The notes under the pieces are model-generated. The model was not told the origin of the DNA. It did not search any database and saw nothing but the letters and a program-made list of their open reading frames with translations. A program made the translations under genes and the position numbers. From Affinundibacterium amnicola (lineage in GTDB: Bacteria > Pseudomonadota > Gammaproteobacteria > Burkholderiales > Burkholderiaceae_D): a stretch of DNA of 64,000 nucleotides. Below are positions 46,618 through 57,633 of this stretch, in pieces; within the stretch, counting starts at the first letter, position 1, and each line of letters opens with the position of its first letter. The DNA lies in the NCBI RefSeq assembly GCF_014284275.1, contig NZ_JACOFU010000004.1, forward strand, positions 310,001 through 374,000, read 5' to 3'.

Positions 46618-47870
46618 GTCTATCAAATCACACCGTTTTAAACATTGATCATGTTGGTAAATGCTATGCCAAATATCATGGAAACTTTTCACGCTTGCTT
46701 AATTGGATGGGATTAAGTGTTAAGCCAATCTATGAATATTGGGCAAACAAAGATATCAGCTTTACTGTGCAGGCGGGCCAAGCCGTCGCGATCATTGGTC
46801 AAAATGGCGCCGGTAAAAGTACCTTATTGAAAATGATTACGGGCACCGTACGTCCAACTCAAGGTTCCATTACTGTCAATGGCAGGATTAGCGCCATGCT
46901 GGAACTTGGGTTAGGTTTTAACCCTGAATTTACAGGGCGTCAGAACGCGTATATGGCGGGTGGCTTGATGGGTCTAAGCAATCAGGAGCTCAATGCCCTG
47001 ATGCCTGAAATTGAAGATTTTGCAGAAATCGGTGACTTTTTCGATCAGGCTCTCCGTGTGTACTCTAGTGGTATGCAAGCACGTCTGGCGTTCGCTGTCG
47101 CTACTGCAGTTCGCCCCGATATCTTGATTGTAGATGAAATTTTGTCTGTCGGTGATAGCTATTTTCAGCACAAAAGTTTCGACCGTATTCGTCAATTTAA
47201 AGAACAGGGCACCTCAATTATTTTAGTCACACATGGCATGGGCGATGTACGCTCCTTATGCGATCATGTAGTCTTGATCGACAAAGGGCAAATGCTCAAA
47301 CAAGGTGCGCCAGACGAAGTGGTAGATTTTTACAATGCATTGATAGCGCAAAAGGAAAATGAAAAACTTGCGATTGAACAAAGCAGGGACCAACAAGGTT
47401 GGTTAAAAACCCGATCAGGTTCTGGTACCGCCATCGTCAAACGCTTAACTTTACAAGATCAAATAAGTGGTGAGGAAGTTGCCGCAGCACAGGTTGGGCA
47501 AGCACTGCAATTAGTATGTGATGTCGAAGTTTTAGGCGCCATCCCCGAACTTGTTTTGGGCATGATGCTACGTGATAAACAAGGCAGTGTAATTTGGGGC
47601 AGCAACACCTGGCATACGGGTCAACTACAAACAAACTTAAATGCTGGAGACAGCTTGCGCTATGTATTGCCGTTTAATTGCAATCTTGGTCCGGGTTCCT
47701 ACTCGGTAACCACCGCTTTAACGCGGGGCGAGTCACATTTGGATCAAAATTTTGAATGGTCAGACAATCTATTGGTGTTTGATGTGATCAATGTCGATAA
47801 AGCGATTTTCATCGGTAGTCAGTGGCTCGACACCACATTCTCAGTTGCACTAAATCGACAAGCTGATTGA
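46614..47870 (+). CDS. wzt: polysaccharide ABC exporter, ATPase with C-terminal glycan-binding domain
   Basis: 418 residues. ATPase domain (~1-240): Walker A GQNGAGKSTLL, signature YSSGMQARL, Walker B ILIVDEI, with the insertion typical of Wzt (ISAMLELGLGFNPEFTGRQN). Residues ~260-418 form a Wzt C-terminal beta-sandwich (ALQLVCDVEVLGAIPELVLGMMLRDKQG, NLGPGSYSVTTALTRG). In families with this extension, the domain binds the capped non-reducing end of the O-chain before export, so the polymer made here is expected to carry a terminal modification, possibly added by the methyltransferase at 42510. Last gene of the plus-strand operon; it converges on the glycosyltransferase at 47898 with only 27 bases between. 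Confidence 0.94.
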   Translation: MSLSNHTVLNIDHVGKCYAKYHGNFSRLLNWMGLSVKPIYEYWANKDISFTVQAGQAVAIIGQNGAGKSTLLKMITGTVRPTQGSITVNGRISAMLELGLGFNPEFTGRQNAYMAGGLMGLSNQELNALMPEIEDFAEIGDFFDQALRVYSSGMQARLAFAVATAVRPDILIVDEILSVGDSYFQHKSFDRIRQFKEQGTSIILVTHGMGDVRSLCDHVVLIDKGQMLKQGAPDEVVDFYNALIAQKENEKLAIEQSRDQQGWLKTRSGSGTAIVKRLTLQDQISGEEVAAAQVGQALQLVCDVEVLGAIPELVLGMMLRDKQGSVIWGSNTWHTGQLQTNLNAGDSLRYVLPFNCNLGPGSYSVTTALTRGESHLDQNFEWSDNLLVFDVINVDKAIFIGSQWLDTTFSVALNRQAD

Positions 47871-47897
47871 CATCTCATTACTATAGTTGTCACACAA

Positions 47898-49004
47898 TTA
47901 CAGTAATTTCTGATACAAAGCTTGATAGCTGAGTGCCATGCGTTGCGCGGTAAAACATTCCGTGTAACGTAGTGCTGCCTGCCGTCCCATCTCCTGTGCC
48001 AACAGAGGGTTTTCCAGAAGATATTGCATCGCCTCTCTAAACGCCTGCGGATCACTCGCTGGCACGACCAATCCTGTTAGTCGATCCAGATTAACATAGG
48101 AAGTGCCGGTTCCTATCTCGCACGAAATCATCGGTTTTCCAAACATAGCGGCTTCCAGCAAAGTAATTCCAAAAGCCTCAGAGCGCAAATGCGATGGAAA
48201 TGCTAAACCATAGCAAAGCTGCATCAGGGCGACTTTATCTTCTTCCGGTAGAGCGCCAAGAAAATGCACGTTATCCAAGCCTAAGCGTTGTGCCTGTCTT
48301 TTTAATTCAAGTTCAACCGGACCATCACCTAAAATAACGATAGGAATTTCTGTGCCTGCCGCAGCTTCGAGTAAAACATGCAAACCTTTGTAATAACGCA
48401 GCACGCCAACGAACAAGAAAAATGGTTTCGGAAACTTGGCCTGCCATTTTGCCAACAATCCTTGATCAGGCGAAGGGTATATCGTCGAATCAAGGCCGTA
48501 AGTAATGACGTCAGTCTTTGCTTGATACTTGGCCAAGGTTGGGCTTGTCGCCAAATAATTTGGTGAAGTGGCAACAATACGATCAACGCTGTTCAAAAAC
48601 TTATTCTGCAGCGGTTGATATAGCTTTAAAAGGTATTTTTGCCGGACGATGTCTGAGTGATAGGTGACTACGCTAGGCTTATCGATCTGGCAGGCAAAAT
48701 GTGCCAAATCCATAAACGGCCAAGGAAAGTGGTAGTGAACGACATCTGCGGTTGCAGCAAGTTGTTTAAAACGCGCAAACGCTGACCAAGAAAATCCCGT
48801 CGAAGCGATTTCAATATTTAGAGGAACACGATGGACAGCATGTCCTTCAAATTCGAGCTCCAAATTATTGGAATCACGCGTCAAGGTCAAAACCTCGGCC
48901 TGAATACCTAGGCGAATTGAACCCGTCACCATTTGCCGGATAACTTGTTCTACACCACCAAAACTATCGGGATAGTAGGTGCGATAAAAATGGAGTACCT
49001 TCAT
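47898..49004 (-). CDS. family 4 glycosyltransferase (WbpZ-like)
   Basis: 368 residues, GT-B retaining transferase: N-terminal FYRTYYPDSFGGVEQVIRQM, C-terminal FLFVGVLRYYKGLHVLLEAA, and SEAFGITLLEAAMFGKPMISCEIGTG (EX7E at ~275). The N-terminal sequence and context recall WbpZ, the transferase that starts D-rhamnan synthesis in the Pseudomonas A-band cluster, but the assignment rests on memory of the family and context. Last gene of the gmd-rmd-glycosyltransferase run on the minus strand, 93 bases after its upstream neighbour. Confidence 0.87.
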   Translation of the reverse strand: MKVLHFYRTYYPDSFGGVEQVIRQMVTGSIRLGIQAEVLTLTRDSNNLELEFEGHAVHRVPLNIEIASTGFSWSAFARFKQLAATADVVHYHFPWPFMDLAHFACQIDKPSVVTYHSDIVRQKYLLKLYQPLQNKFLNSVDRIVATSPNYLATSPTLAKYQAKTDVITYGLDSTIYPSPDQGLLAKWQAKFPKPFFLFVGVLRYYKGLHVLLEAAAGTEIPIVILGDGPVELELKRQAQRLGLDNVHFLGALPEEDKVALMQLCYGLAFPSHLRSEAFGITLLEAAMFGKPMISCEIGTGTSYVNLDRLTGLVVPASDPQAFREAMQYLLENPLLAQEMGRQAALRYTECFTAQRMALSYQALYQKLL

Positions 49005-49097
49005 TGTTGGGTATTTCTTTAACTATTTTTTGCGCATTCACTTTTACAGACTATCACTGTTAATCGGATACAGGCGATTAACATCCCCATTACCAAT

Positions 49098-50326
49098 TCA
49101 ATTCGATGACACTATTTGGTAAGCTGCCACCGTGTTATGCACGCAAGCATCCCAAGTTAATTCAGCAGCGCGTTGCATACCTCTTGCAATTGCTTCTGAA
49201 CGCCACTGTTCATCTTCTAAGCCACGCACCAACGCGCTCTGAATTTCATTGACATCCGCTGGATTCACCAACAAAGCGGCTCCACCAGCAACTTCGGGCA
49301 TCGAAGAAGTATTTGAGGTCAATACTGGGACACCACTAGCCATCGCCTCCGCGATCGGCAACCCAAAACCCTCATACCAAGACGGATAAGTAAACAAACG
49401 GCAACCTGCATACAAATACGGCAGCGCATTTTGCTCAACAAAACCAAGATATTTCAACCACCCTTCAGCCGCTCCCTGCAAAATAGCTATATGAATAGCT
49501 TCACTTTCCCACCCGCGACCACCGGCTAATACTAAAGGCCAGCGCTGACGTACAGAAAGTGGCAATGCACGATAAGCGGCTAATAAATTTTGCAAATTTT
49601 TGCGCGGCTCTATCGTCGATACAAACAAAGAATAACCATTCGCGCTCAAAGAAAATTTGTTCAGATATGGCTGCAATTCAATGGCACTGCGAGGAAAATA
49701 AATCTGATCGACGCCAAGTAAAACCGTTTTCAACTTATGTTCTGGCAAATTAAATTGCTGAATCAATTCAAGCCGAATCGCCTCTGAGTCTGTCAGGATC
49801 AAGCTCGCTCTTTGTATCGAATCTGGTATTGTCGCCAACATCCGCTCAACTCGTGCTTTTGGATGCCATTGAGGATAACGATAAATCGATAAATCATGAA
49901 TCGTCAACACAGTTGGTAAATGCGTTTTTGGAACAAAATAGTTCGGTCCGTGAAAGATTCCTTCCTTCACTTTATTTAACTGCCTCCCAACTAATTCAGG
50001 CATGAACTTGCTATAAGCCCTCGACACAATAGGAAGCTGTCCAAGATGGTGACGCAACTTGGCGGGAATACTTTCGATACGTTGACGTATCCGTTTTTTG
50101 TAATTTAGTGGAACGGGGGCAGACGAAGAATGAGAAGCAATTTGATGCTGTGACGCGCTGCCGGTGTCGTCAACCTCAATTGTCGGCAATTCGACCCAGC
50201 GGCCATCCGAAATAAACCGCATACTCTCTACTGCAGGATGTGATGGAGCCCGAGTTGCCAATTCCCATACATAACGACCAATGCCGGCAAGAGGTGGATG
50301 TATTGCCTCTGTCGAGAGGATGATTT

Positions 50327-50330
<4 letters not shown>
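49098..50330 (-). CDS. family 4 glycosyltransferase (WbpY/MtfA-like)
   Basis: 410 residues. N-terminus EAIHPPLAGIGRYVWELA is the pattern of WbpY/mannosyltransferase A proteins that elongate rhamnan or mannan chains; the donor domain has FVSTIEPRKNLQNLLAAYRALP and SWYEGFGLPIAEAMASGVPVL (EX7E at ~315). A ~70-residue insertion between the first strands (residues ~50-110, basic and polar) is longer than usual. The ATG overlaps the stop of rmd by 4 bases, so the pair is coupled and this enzyme likely uses the GDP-D-rhamnose made by Rmd. Confidence 0.88.
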
Positions 50331-52325
<1,995 letters not shown>

Positions 52326-52412
52326 TCAATAAAACCTTACACGCTCGCGACAATTAACTTTGACAGATTGAATCTGATATACAGCATGGTTTCACGATGT
52401 AGTAACAGACTC

Positions 52413-52428
52413 TGTGACTTATGTCACA
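52413..52428 (-). promoter_or_regulatory. CRP-type operator upstream of gmd
   Basis: TGTGACTTATGTCACA is an exact TGTGA-N6-TCACA palindrome centred at 52420.5. Unlike the other two, no good -10 lies at the class II distance; the nearest, TATATC at 52381-52376 on the minus strand, would put the operator near -51.5. It may therefore act differently, or as a repressor site. Confidence 0.75.
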
Positions 52429-52531
52429 CTTTAACAGTATACCTTCTACATCTCGTATTTGCCGTGAATATTTGTCATCTAAATGTATGTATTTGTCCGT
52501 ACTTCAGCGGATCAAAACGTCAAAAAACCAT

Positions 52532-53206
52532 TTACTTATTGGCTACAACCCCATAACGCTGGCGATAATCGGCTACAGCGTCTTTATATTGCGTCATTGC
52601 GACATCGGCATTTTCCGCGGATAAACAGGTGAATAAATCATTAAGATTAGCAATTGCTAAAACCGGAATACCATAGCTCTGACTAACTTCTTGCACCGCT
52701 GAATTAGCAGACAATGCGTCATCAGCACCAACCCGTTCCATACGATCAAGCGCAATTAATACTGCTGCTGGTTCGGCACCTGCTGCACGAATCAACTCTA
52801 CTGACTCTCGCACCGATGTTCCCGCCGAAATCACATCATCAATAATCACAATACGGCCAGCCAATTTTGCGCCAACGATAGTACCACCCTCACCGTGATC
52901 TTTCGCTTCTTTACGATTATAGGCAAATGGCACGTTTCGACCTTTATTTGCTAGCGCAACCGCAGTTGCCGACGCCAACGTAATTCCTTTATAAGCAGGA
53001 CCAAATAGCATGTCGAATTCCACGCCGGAATCGAGCAAAGTTTGCGCATAAAAATTCGCAACCTTACCTAAATTGGCGCCGTCATTAAATAACCCTGCGT
53101 TGAAAAAATACGGTGAAGTACGTCCAGCTTTAGTAACAAATTCACCAAAGCGGATGACTTGGGCATCAACGGCAAAACGAATAAACTCTTCAGTTAAAGC
53201 TGACAC
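52532..53206 (-). CDS. pyrE: orotate phosphoribosyltransferase
   Basis: 224 residues, standard length. The PRPP-binding motif IVIIDDVISAGTSVRES is at ~118-134 and the catalytic-loop lysine segment AYNRKEAKDHGEGG at ~95-110. It joins orotate and PRPP to orotidine 5'-phosphate in pyrimidine synthesis. This is a housekeeping gene placed between two parts of the polysaccharide island; it is 35 bases downstream of the double glycosyltransferase and may be read from its promoter. Confidence 0.96.
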   Translation of the reverse strand: MSALTEEFIRFAVDAQVIRFGEFVTKAGRTSPYFFNAGLFNDGANLGKVANFYAQTLLDSGVEFDMLFGPAYKGITLASATAVALANKGRNVPFAYNRKEAKDHGEGGTIVGAKLAGRIVIIDDVISAGTSVRESVELIRAAGAEPAAVLIALDRMERVGADDALSANSAVQEVSQSYGIPVLAIANLNDLFTCLSAENADVAMTQYKDAVADYRQRYGVVANK

Positions 53207-53241
53207 TATAGTTTCCTTTCAATCTATCTGAGTATTGATAA

Positions 53242-56229
53242 TCAAATCTGAAAAAGACCGAGCAACTGCGTCATTGCCGGACTATAGATACCAGAGGCAT
53301 CCAAGGCAGACTGATCGGATAGAACAATTACACCTTGATATTTGCACAAGTCTGAAAATTGGATGTGATTTTGCTTATTATTAATCGCCGCAAGCAAAAA
53401 ATCACCCGCCTCCAACTTCACAAGATCATCTTCCAAACTTGCTGCGCGCAAACCAAAATTGCGCCACGCCCATCTCCATGCATAACGCAAACCAGTTAGA
53501 CTAAGGCGGACGAATTCGAAACGCCAGTTTGTCTCTTGCAATAACAGTTTTTCAACCAGCAACTGAGTCTCCTGATCGAGGTCAAACGCGTCCGTATCGG
53601 AAGCCGTCACCAACACATACACCACTGATAAAGATATACGTTTTTTATTCTGAGCTAAGGCGCTCGCGGTATCCGTAATATCTTGCGCTTCAAGAATAGG
53701 CTCATCGATTTCAGCAATATTTCTTACAGTGATATGCATTAAAGCATTGGCATTTTTTTTAGCTTGCCCCTCGATGGCTTCCCAATAGCGCATCGCAATT
53801 TGAGCTGGCTGCCTTGTTTCCGCAATATACGCGTAACCAGCACTACGCAAACGTAGTCGCAAATGCTGGTCAGAGAGAATCAGCTCCAATGCATTTTGTA
53901 GTTCTTGCACTGTAAATTGATCTTCCAATCCCCATGCCAATCCTTCTGGTATCTCAGCCATCGTACCATGTTGGTTATAAATTAATGGCAAGCCATACGC
54001 CATGCAATCAATCACTGTACCTGAGGTTTCTCCACGCGACTGCGTTCTTAATTGTACTGCTGTATCAGCAGCTTGTAAGTAGGTGCGATAAAGTCCAATA
54101 TCCGCAAAACCAGTAATTTTAATTCTCTGAGGGAATCGGCTCGCATTCACCAGCGCCTGAAATTCCCTGCCATAGTTAGCTTCGTCGTTTTGACCAACAA
54201 AAATCAAAAAACAATTCTCTCTTCGTGATAGATCACTAGCATTCCACGCCGCCAACAATTCCTTATTCAATTTGCTAGGGCCTAACATTCCAAAACTGCA
54301 GACCAAAAAGCTATCGTCTTCTAAACCTAAACGCTGACGAGCCTGTTCCTTGTCGATACGCTGTGGCAGCTCCCGCAAATGCGGAATAATTTTCCATTGG
54401 TCGGCGACTTGGCTTCCTTGCCATTGTTTGGCTAAAGTACACGAGTATTCAGAATGCACAATGACGCCATCCGCAGCATGTGTCAACGCGGGGCTACAAG
54501 GAAATTGGCGAATCAAATCTGGATGTTTTACCTCGTCACGCTGCGCTAATAAAGCTTGATATCCATGTGCTTTATAGAGCATCTTTGTCCAGATTCCAGC
54601 CGCCATGCCATTCATTTCTGCATACGCAAGCGCATCGCCTAGAAAAAAATCATGCAAAACTATCGTGCCTGGAATTTTCTCAAACAGATCATACATGTAC
54701 AAATGTGCTGGCGAATTCCCGAAGTGATAAATTACACGATCAAACTTAGTGCGATATTGTACAAACCAATCGGCATCTTTAATTGGGAAGCCAGCCCGCA
54801 ACCAAGCATTATCCACTTGATCTTGTGACACGATAAGAGTGAGATCATAATATTCAGCCAGCGCTGGAATTAATTCTGCACTGTAATCGGCGATCCCTGA
54901 AGGCAATGCGGGTAATGGCGAAACATAAGCACAACGCAATTTTGTAATCGGAGGATCAATTGGGCTCCCACTCAAAAAAATTCGCTGCGGATCTTGCCTT
55001 CTCGCATGCAAATCCTCTAATGCAGCAATCGCTTTCTTCCCAGATGCGTCCCAAGAAAAATGTTTAGAACGTTGTACGCCATGTTCACTTAAAAATCTTA
55101 AAAATTCCGGATTACTTAATGCTTGTGCCATCTTATTTGTGATAGACGACCTATCACGCGGATCAAATAAAGCATCGTCACAAGCCAGCACTTCTGGCAA
55201 GCTACTGCAATTGGCCGCGATCACCGGTGCACCACAAGACATCGCCTCTAATGCTGGAAGTCCGAACCCCTCATGCCATGAAGGAAACACAAATAATTTG
55301 CACTCCTGATAGAGCAAAGGTAAATCGTGATCAGGAACAAACCCAGTTAAAATGAGATCTTGTTCTGTCAGTCCATGTTGGCGTGCCAGCTTCATTAAGC
55401 GCTGGCGGTCATCCGCTCGCACGCTACATACGATAGCTAATTGATGTTGCTGTCGTATCTCGCTAGGAAGCGCCGCATAGGCAATGATCAGACCATCAAT
55501 ATTCTTGCGTAAATCAATTCCCCCTGTGTACATCACGTAAGGTTTTGATAAGCCATATCGTTGGCGCATTGCCAACATGCTGGCATCACTAATATGACTT
55601 TTATTTCTTGCTTGAAATTGCGCATCCACCGCCGAAGATATGTTGACCACTTTCTCAGGTACCAAATGCAAAAATTCAATACCTTCCTGACGTGATGCTT
55701 CGGAAATCGCCAGTAGTAAGTCCGCGCGTTTAGCGCTCAACAATTTTCGATAGTACCAATTTTTAAACGGCACATTAGTTAAATATTGGTTTTCATAAAC
55801 CAGCGGAATGAGGTCATATAAAGTGACAGCCGTTGGCAAATGATTGCCGTTCACGCCGATACTTGTAACAGCATCATCGCCCGAACCCTCAAACAAACTA
55901 CTGACATGAACCATGTCTGGACGCAATTCTGCCAATGCTTGTTCACGTACGAATTCAGCAGCTCGACAACGCCACATATTTCCAGGTAATATTTCAGCAA
56001 CTGGTTTAGCCGCCTGCCAAACATGAATATTCTTCACTGGAACATCATGCGCAAAGGCTTCGCGCAAATTGGCAACAGTTTCAGGAAACAAACCACTCAA
56101 CAGCAGGTGGCAATCATGCTCACCCGCATTTGCTAACATCGCCTTTGCCAACGAAAGCGAATAACGACCTATGCCTCGGTCGCGACTCCCAGTTGATTGG
56201 CAAGCTTGTAAATCTATTAATAGGCGCAT
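53242..56229 (-). CDS. double-domain glycosyltransferase
   Basis: 995 residues with two GT-B units. Module 1 (~1-410): RLLIDLQACQSTGSRDRGIGRYSLSL, YTGGIDLRKNIDGLI, SWHEGFGLPALEAMSCGAPV (EX7E, ~323). Module 2 (~425-825): YVSPLPALPSGIADYSAEL, CSFGMLGPSKLNKELLAAW, TQSRGETSGTVIDCMAYGLPLIYN (~735, with a modified EX7E). A ~160-residue tail of unknown fold closes the protein. Both modules probably add sugars of the same polymer. It lies between pyrE and a small coiled-coil gene, all on one strand, and shares architecture with the triple enzyme at 39094. Confidence 0.88.
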   Translation of the reverse strand: MRLLIDLQACQSTGSRDRGIGRYSLSLAKAMLANAGEHDCHLLLSGLFPETVANLREAFAHDVPVKNIHVWQAAKPVAEILPGNMWRCRAAEFVREQALAELRPDMVHVSSLFEGSGDDAVTSIGVNGNHLPTAVTLYDLIPLVYENQYLTNVPFKNWYYRKLLSAKRADLLLAISEASRQEGIEFLHLVPEKVVNISSAVDAQFQARNKSHISDASMLAMRQRYGLSKPYVMYTGGIDLRKNIDGLIIAYAALPSEIRQQHQLAIVCSVRADDRQRLMKLARQHGLTEQDLILTGFVPDHDLPLLYQECKLFVFPSWHEGFGLPALEAMSCGAPVIAANCSSLPEVLACDDALFDPRDRSSITNKMAQALSNPEFLRFLSEHGVQRSKHFSWDASGKKAIAALEDLHARRQDPQRIFLSGSPIDPPITKLRCAYVSPLPALPSGIADYSAELIPALAEYYDLTLIVSQDQVDNAWLRAGFPIKDADWFVQYRTKFDRVIYHFGNSPAHLYMYDLFEKIPGTIVLHDFFLGDALAYAEMNGMAAGIWTKMLYKAHGYQALLAQRDEVKHPDLIRQFPCSPALTHAADGVIVHSEYSCTLAKQWQGSQVADQWKIIPHLRELPQRIDKEQARQRLGLEDDSFLVCSFGMLGPSKLNKELLAAWNASDLSRRENCFLIFVGQNDEANYGREFQALVNASRFPQRIKITGFADIGLYRTYLQAADTAVQLRTQSRGETSGTVIDCMAYGLPLIYNQHGTMAEIPEGLAWGLEDQFTVQELQNALELILSDQHLRLRLRSAGYAYIAETRQPAQIAMRYWEAIEGQAKKNANALMHITVRNIAEIDEPILEAQDITDTASALAQNKKRISLSVVYVLVTASDTDAFDLDQETQLLVEKLLLQETNWRFEFVRLSLTGLRYAWRWAWRNFGLRAASLEDDLVKLEAGDFLLAAINNKQNHIQFSDLCKYQGVIVLSDQSALDASGIYSPAMTQLLGLFQI

Positions 56230-56250
56230 AAGGTTCGGTATTTTATTTTT

Positions 56251-56634
56251 TTATCTCTTATTTTGAAGAGCGGCTTCCAACTCAGACAAAATCTGCATAG
56301 AAGCGTCTGACATACTATCCGCACGCTTCGATGCCACACGCTCGTTTACAAGTCTATGCTTAAACTGAGGTTCCACTGACTCAAAACTAAAAACATGCCC
56401 ACGTATCCGTTTTCTTATCCCCGGAAAATAATCTAATACATACTTAGCCGAAATGACGATCCATTGATACCGAGTCAAAAAGCGTAAGACGCGAATCATT
56501 GATTTTTTTGGTGAGCCAATCGAATACATACAGAATTTCAGTCCTGCCATAAGCAAGCGTAGAGGGGCTGTCATCCGCCAAGAAGTGCTACGATAAACGG
56601 CGTCGAGCTCTTCTCGCAATTTCTGTTCGCTCAT
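56251..56634 (-). CDS. small protein with the STSWRMTAPLR motif found in surface-polysaccharide enzymes
   Basis: 127 residues from ATG 56634; the longer frame to 56796 overlaps the exonuclease gene's leader and is not used. The N-terminus LREELDAVYRSTSWRMTAPLR carries the short helix-plus-SxSWR-TAPLR element that is common between modules of large glycosyltransferases and methyltransferases in O-antigen islands. The rest is basic, with a possible amphipathic helix, and no domain. It may be a remnant of a larger transferase or a small interaction partner. It ends 21 bases before the double glycosyltransferase and is probably its operon leader. Confidence 0.65.
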   Translation of the reverse strand: MSEQKLREELDAVYRSTSWRMTAPLRLLMAGLKFCMYSIGSPKKSMIRVLRFLTRYQWIVISAKYVLDYFPGIRKRIRGHVFSFESVEPQFKHRLVNERVASKRADSMSDASMQILSELEAALQNKR

Positions 56635-56773
56635 AGAAACAAAGGTAGTAAAAGTGTGAGGGCAGTAGTATAAACGATGAACCGACAATATCTTAATGAA
56701 AAGCGAGGATAAGCCAACTTCTGTTATTCTTCGATTACATTCTTCACCGCTTTCAACAAAAATAGAATCAACT

Positions 56774-57544
56774 ATGACAAAAATCATCTCCGCCAATCTA
56801 AACGGCGTGCGCTCTGCAGCGAAAAAAGGCTTTTTTGATTGGATGAAAAAAGAGTCCCCTGACTTTCTTTGCGTTCAAGAACTGAAAGCGCAACAAGCAG
56901 ATATGACCGAAGAGTTTCTGCAGCCGCACGGCTATCATGGTCATTTTCACTATGCCGAAAAGAAGGGATATTCTGGTGCTGGGGTGTATAGCAAGAAAAA
57001 ACCTGATGCGGTTCATATTGGGTTTGGTAGTCCAGAATTTGATGCTGAAGGGCGCTATGTGCGCTGTGATTTCGGAGACTTATCTGTTATTTCTGTCTAT
57101 TGCCCGTCTGGATCATCCTCTCCGGAACGGCAAGAAGCGAAATTCCGTTTTATGGGGGAATTTGCGCCGCATTTGAAAGACTTAATCAATGCTGGCAGAG
57201 AACTGGTCATCTGTGGCGATTGGAATATCGCACACAAAGAAATCGATCTAAAAAATTGGAAAAGCAACCAAAAGAACTCTGGCTTCTTGCCAGAAGAACG
57301 CGCTTGGATGACGCAACTTTTTGAAGAAATGGGCTGGGTTGATGTATATCGTCGTCTACATCCTGATACCACTGGCGATGCCTACACATGGTGGAGCAAT
57401 CGCGGTCAAGCTTGGGCTAACAATGTAGGTTGGCGTATTGACTATCATGTGGCAACACCGGGCATTGCATCCAAGGCGAAGTCCGCAGCTATTTATAAAG
57501 AAGAACGTTTTAGTGATCACGCTCCATTAATCATCGACTATTAA
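56774..57544 (+). CDS. xth: exodeoxyribonuclease III (AP endonuclease family)
   Basis: 256 residues from ATG 56774 (MTKIISANLNGVRS); the upstream extension to 56696 is not protein-like. Exonuclease-endonuclease-phosphatase fold with ANLNGVRSA, CVQELKA (metal Glu), GDWNIAHKEIDL and the terminal SDHAPL (catalytic Asp-His). It repairs abasic sites and removes 3' blocking groups. The version with KKGFFDWM and WKSNQKNSGFLPEERAWM is the ExoA/XthA type found in betaproteobacteria. It is divergent from the polysaccharide genes. Confidence 0.95.
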   Translation: MTKIISANLNGVRSAAKKGFFDWMKKESPDFLCVQELKAQQADMTEEFLQPHGYHGHFHYAEKKGYSGAGVYSKKKPDAVHIGFGSPEFDAEGRYVRCDFGDLSVISVYCPSGSSSPERQEAKFRFMGEFAPHLKDLINAGRELVICGDWNIAHKEIDLKNWKSNQKNSGFLPEERAWMTQLFEEMGWVDVYRRLHPDTTGDAYTWWSNRGQAWANNVGWRIDYHVATPGIASKAKSAAIYKEERFSDHAPLIIDY

Positions 57545-57575
57545 ACGCGATTAAGTTCCATATTAAGTTCTCTAT

Positions 57576-57615
57576 AAAAAAAGCTTGGTGAACTGAGGTT
57601 CTCCAAGCTTTTTTT
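57576..57615. terminator. bidirectional terminator between xth and the M48 protease gene
   Basis: AAGCTTGG (57581-57588) pairs with CCAAGCTT (57603-57610), extended inside by GAAC/GTTC; A-run on the left and T-run on the right serve both convergent genes. Confidence 0.88.
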
Positions 57616-57633
57616 ATTGAAAGACGCATCCGA

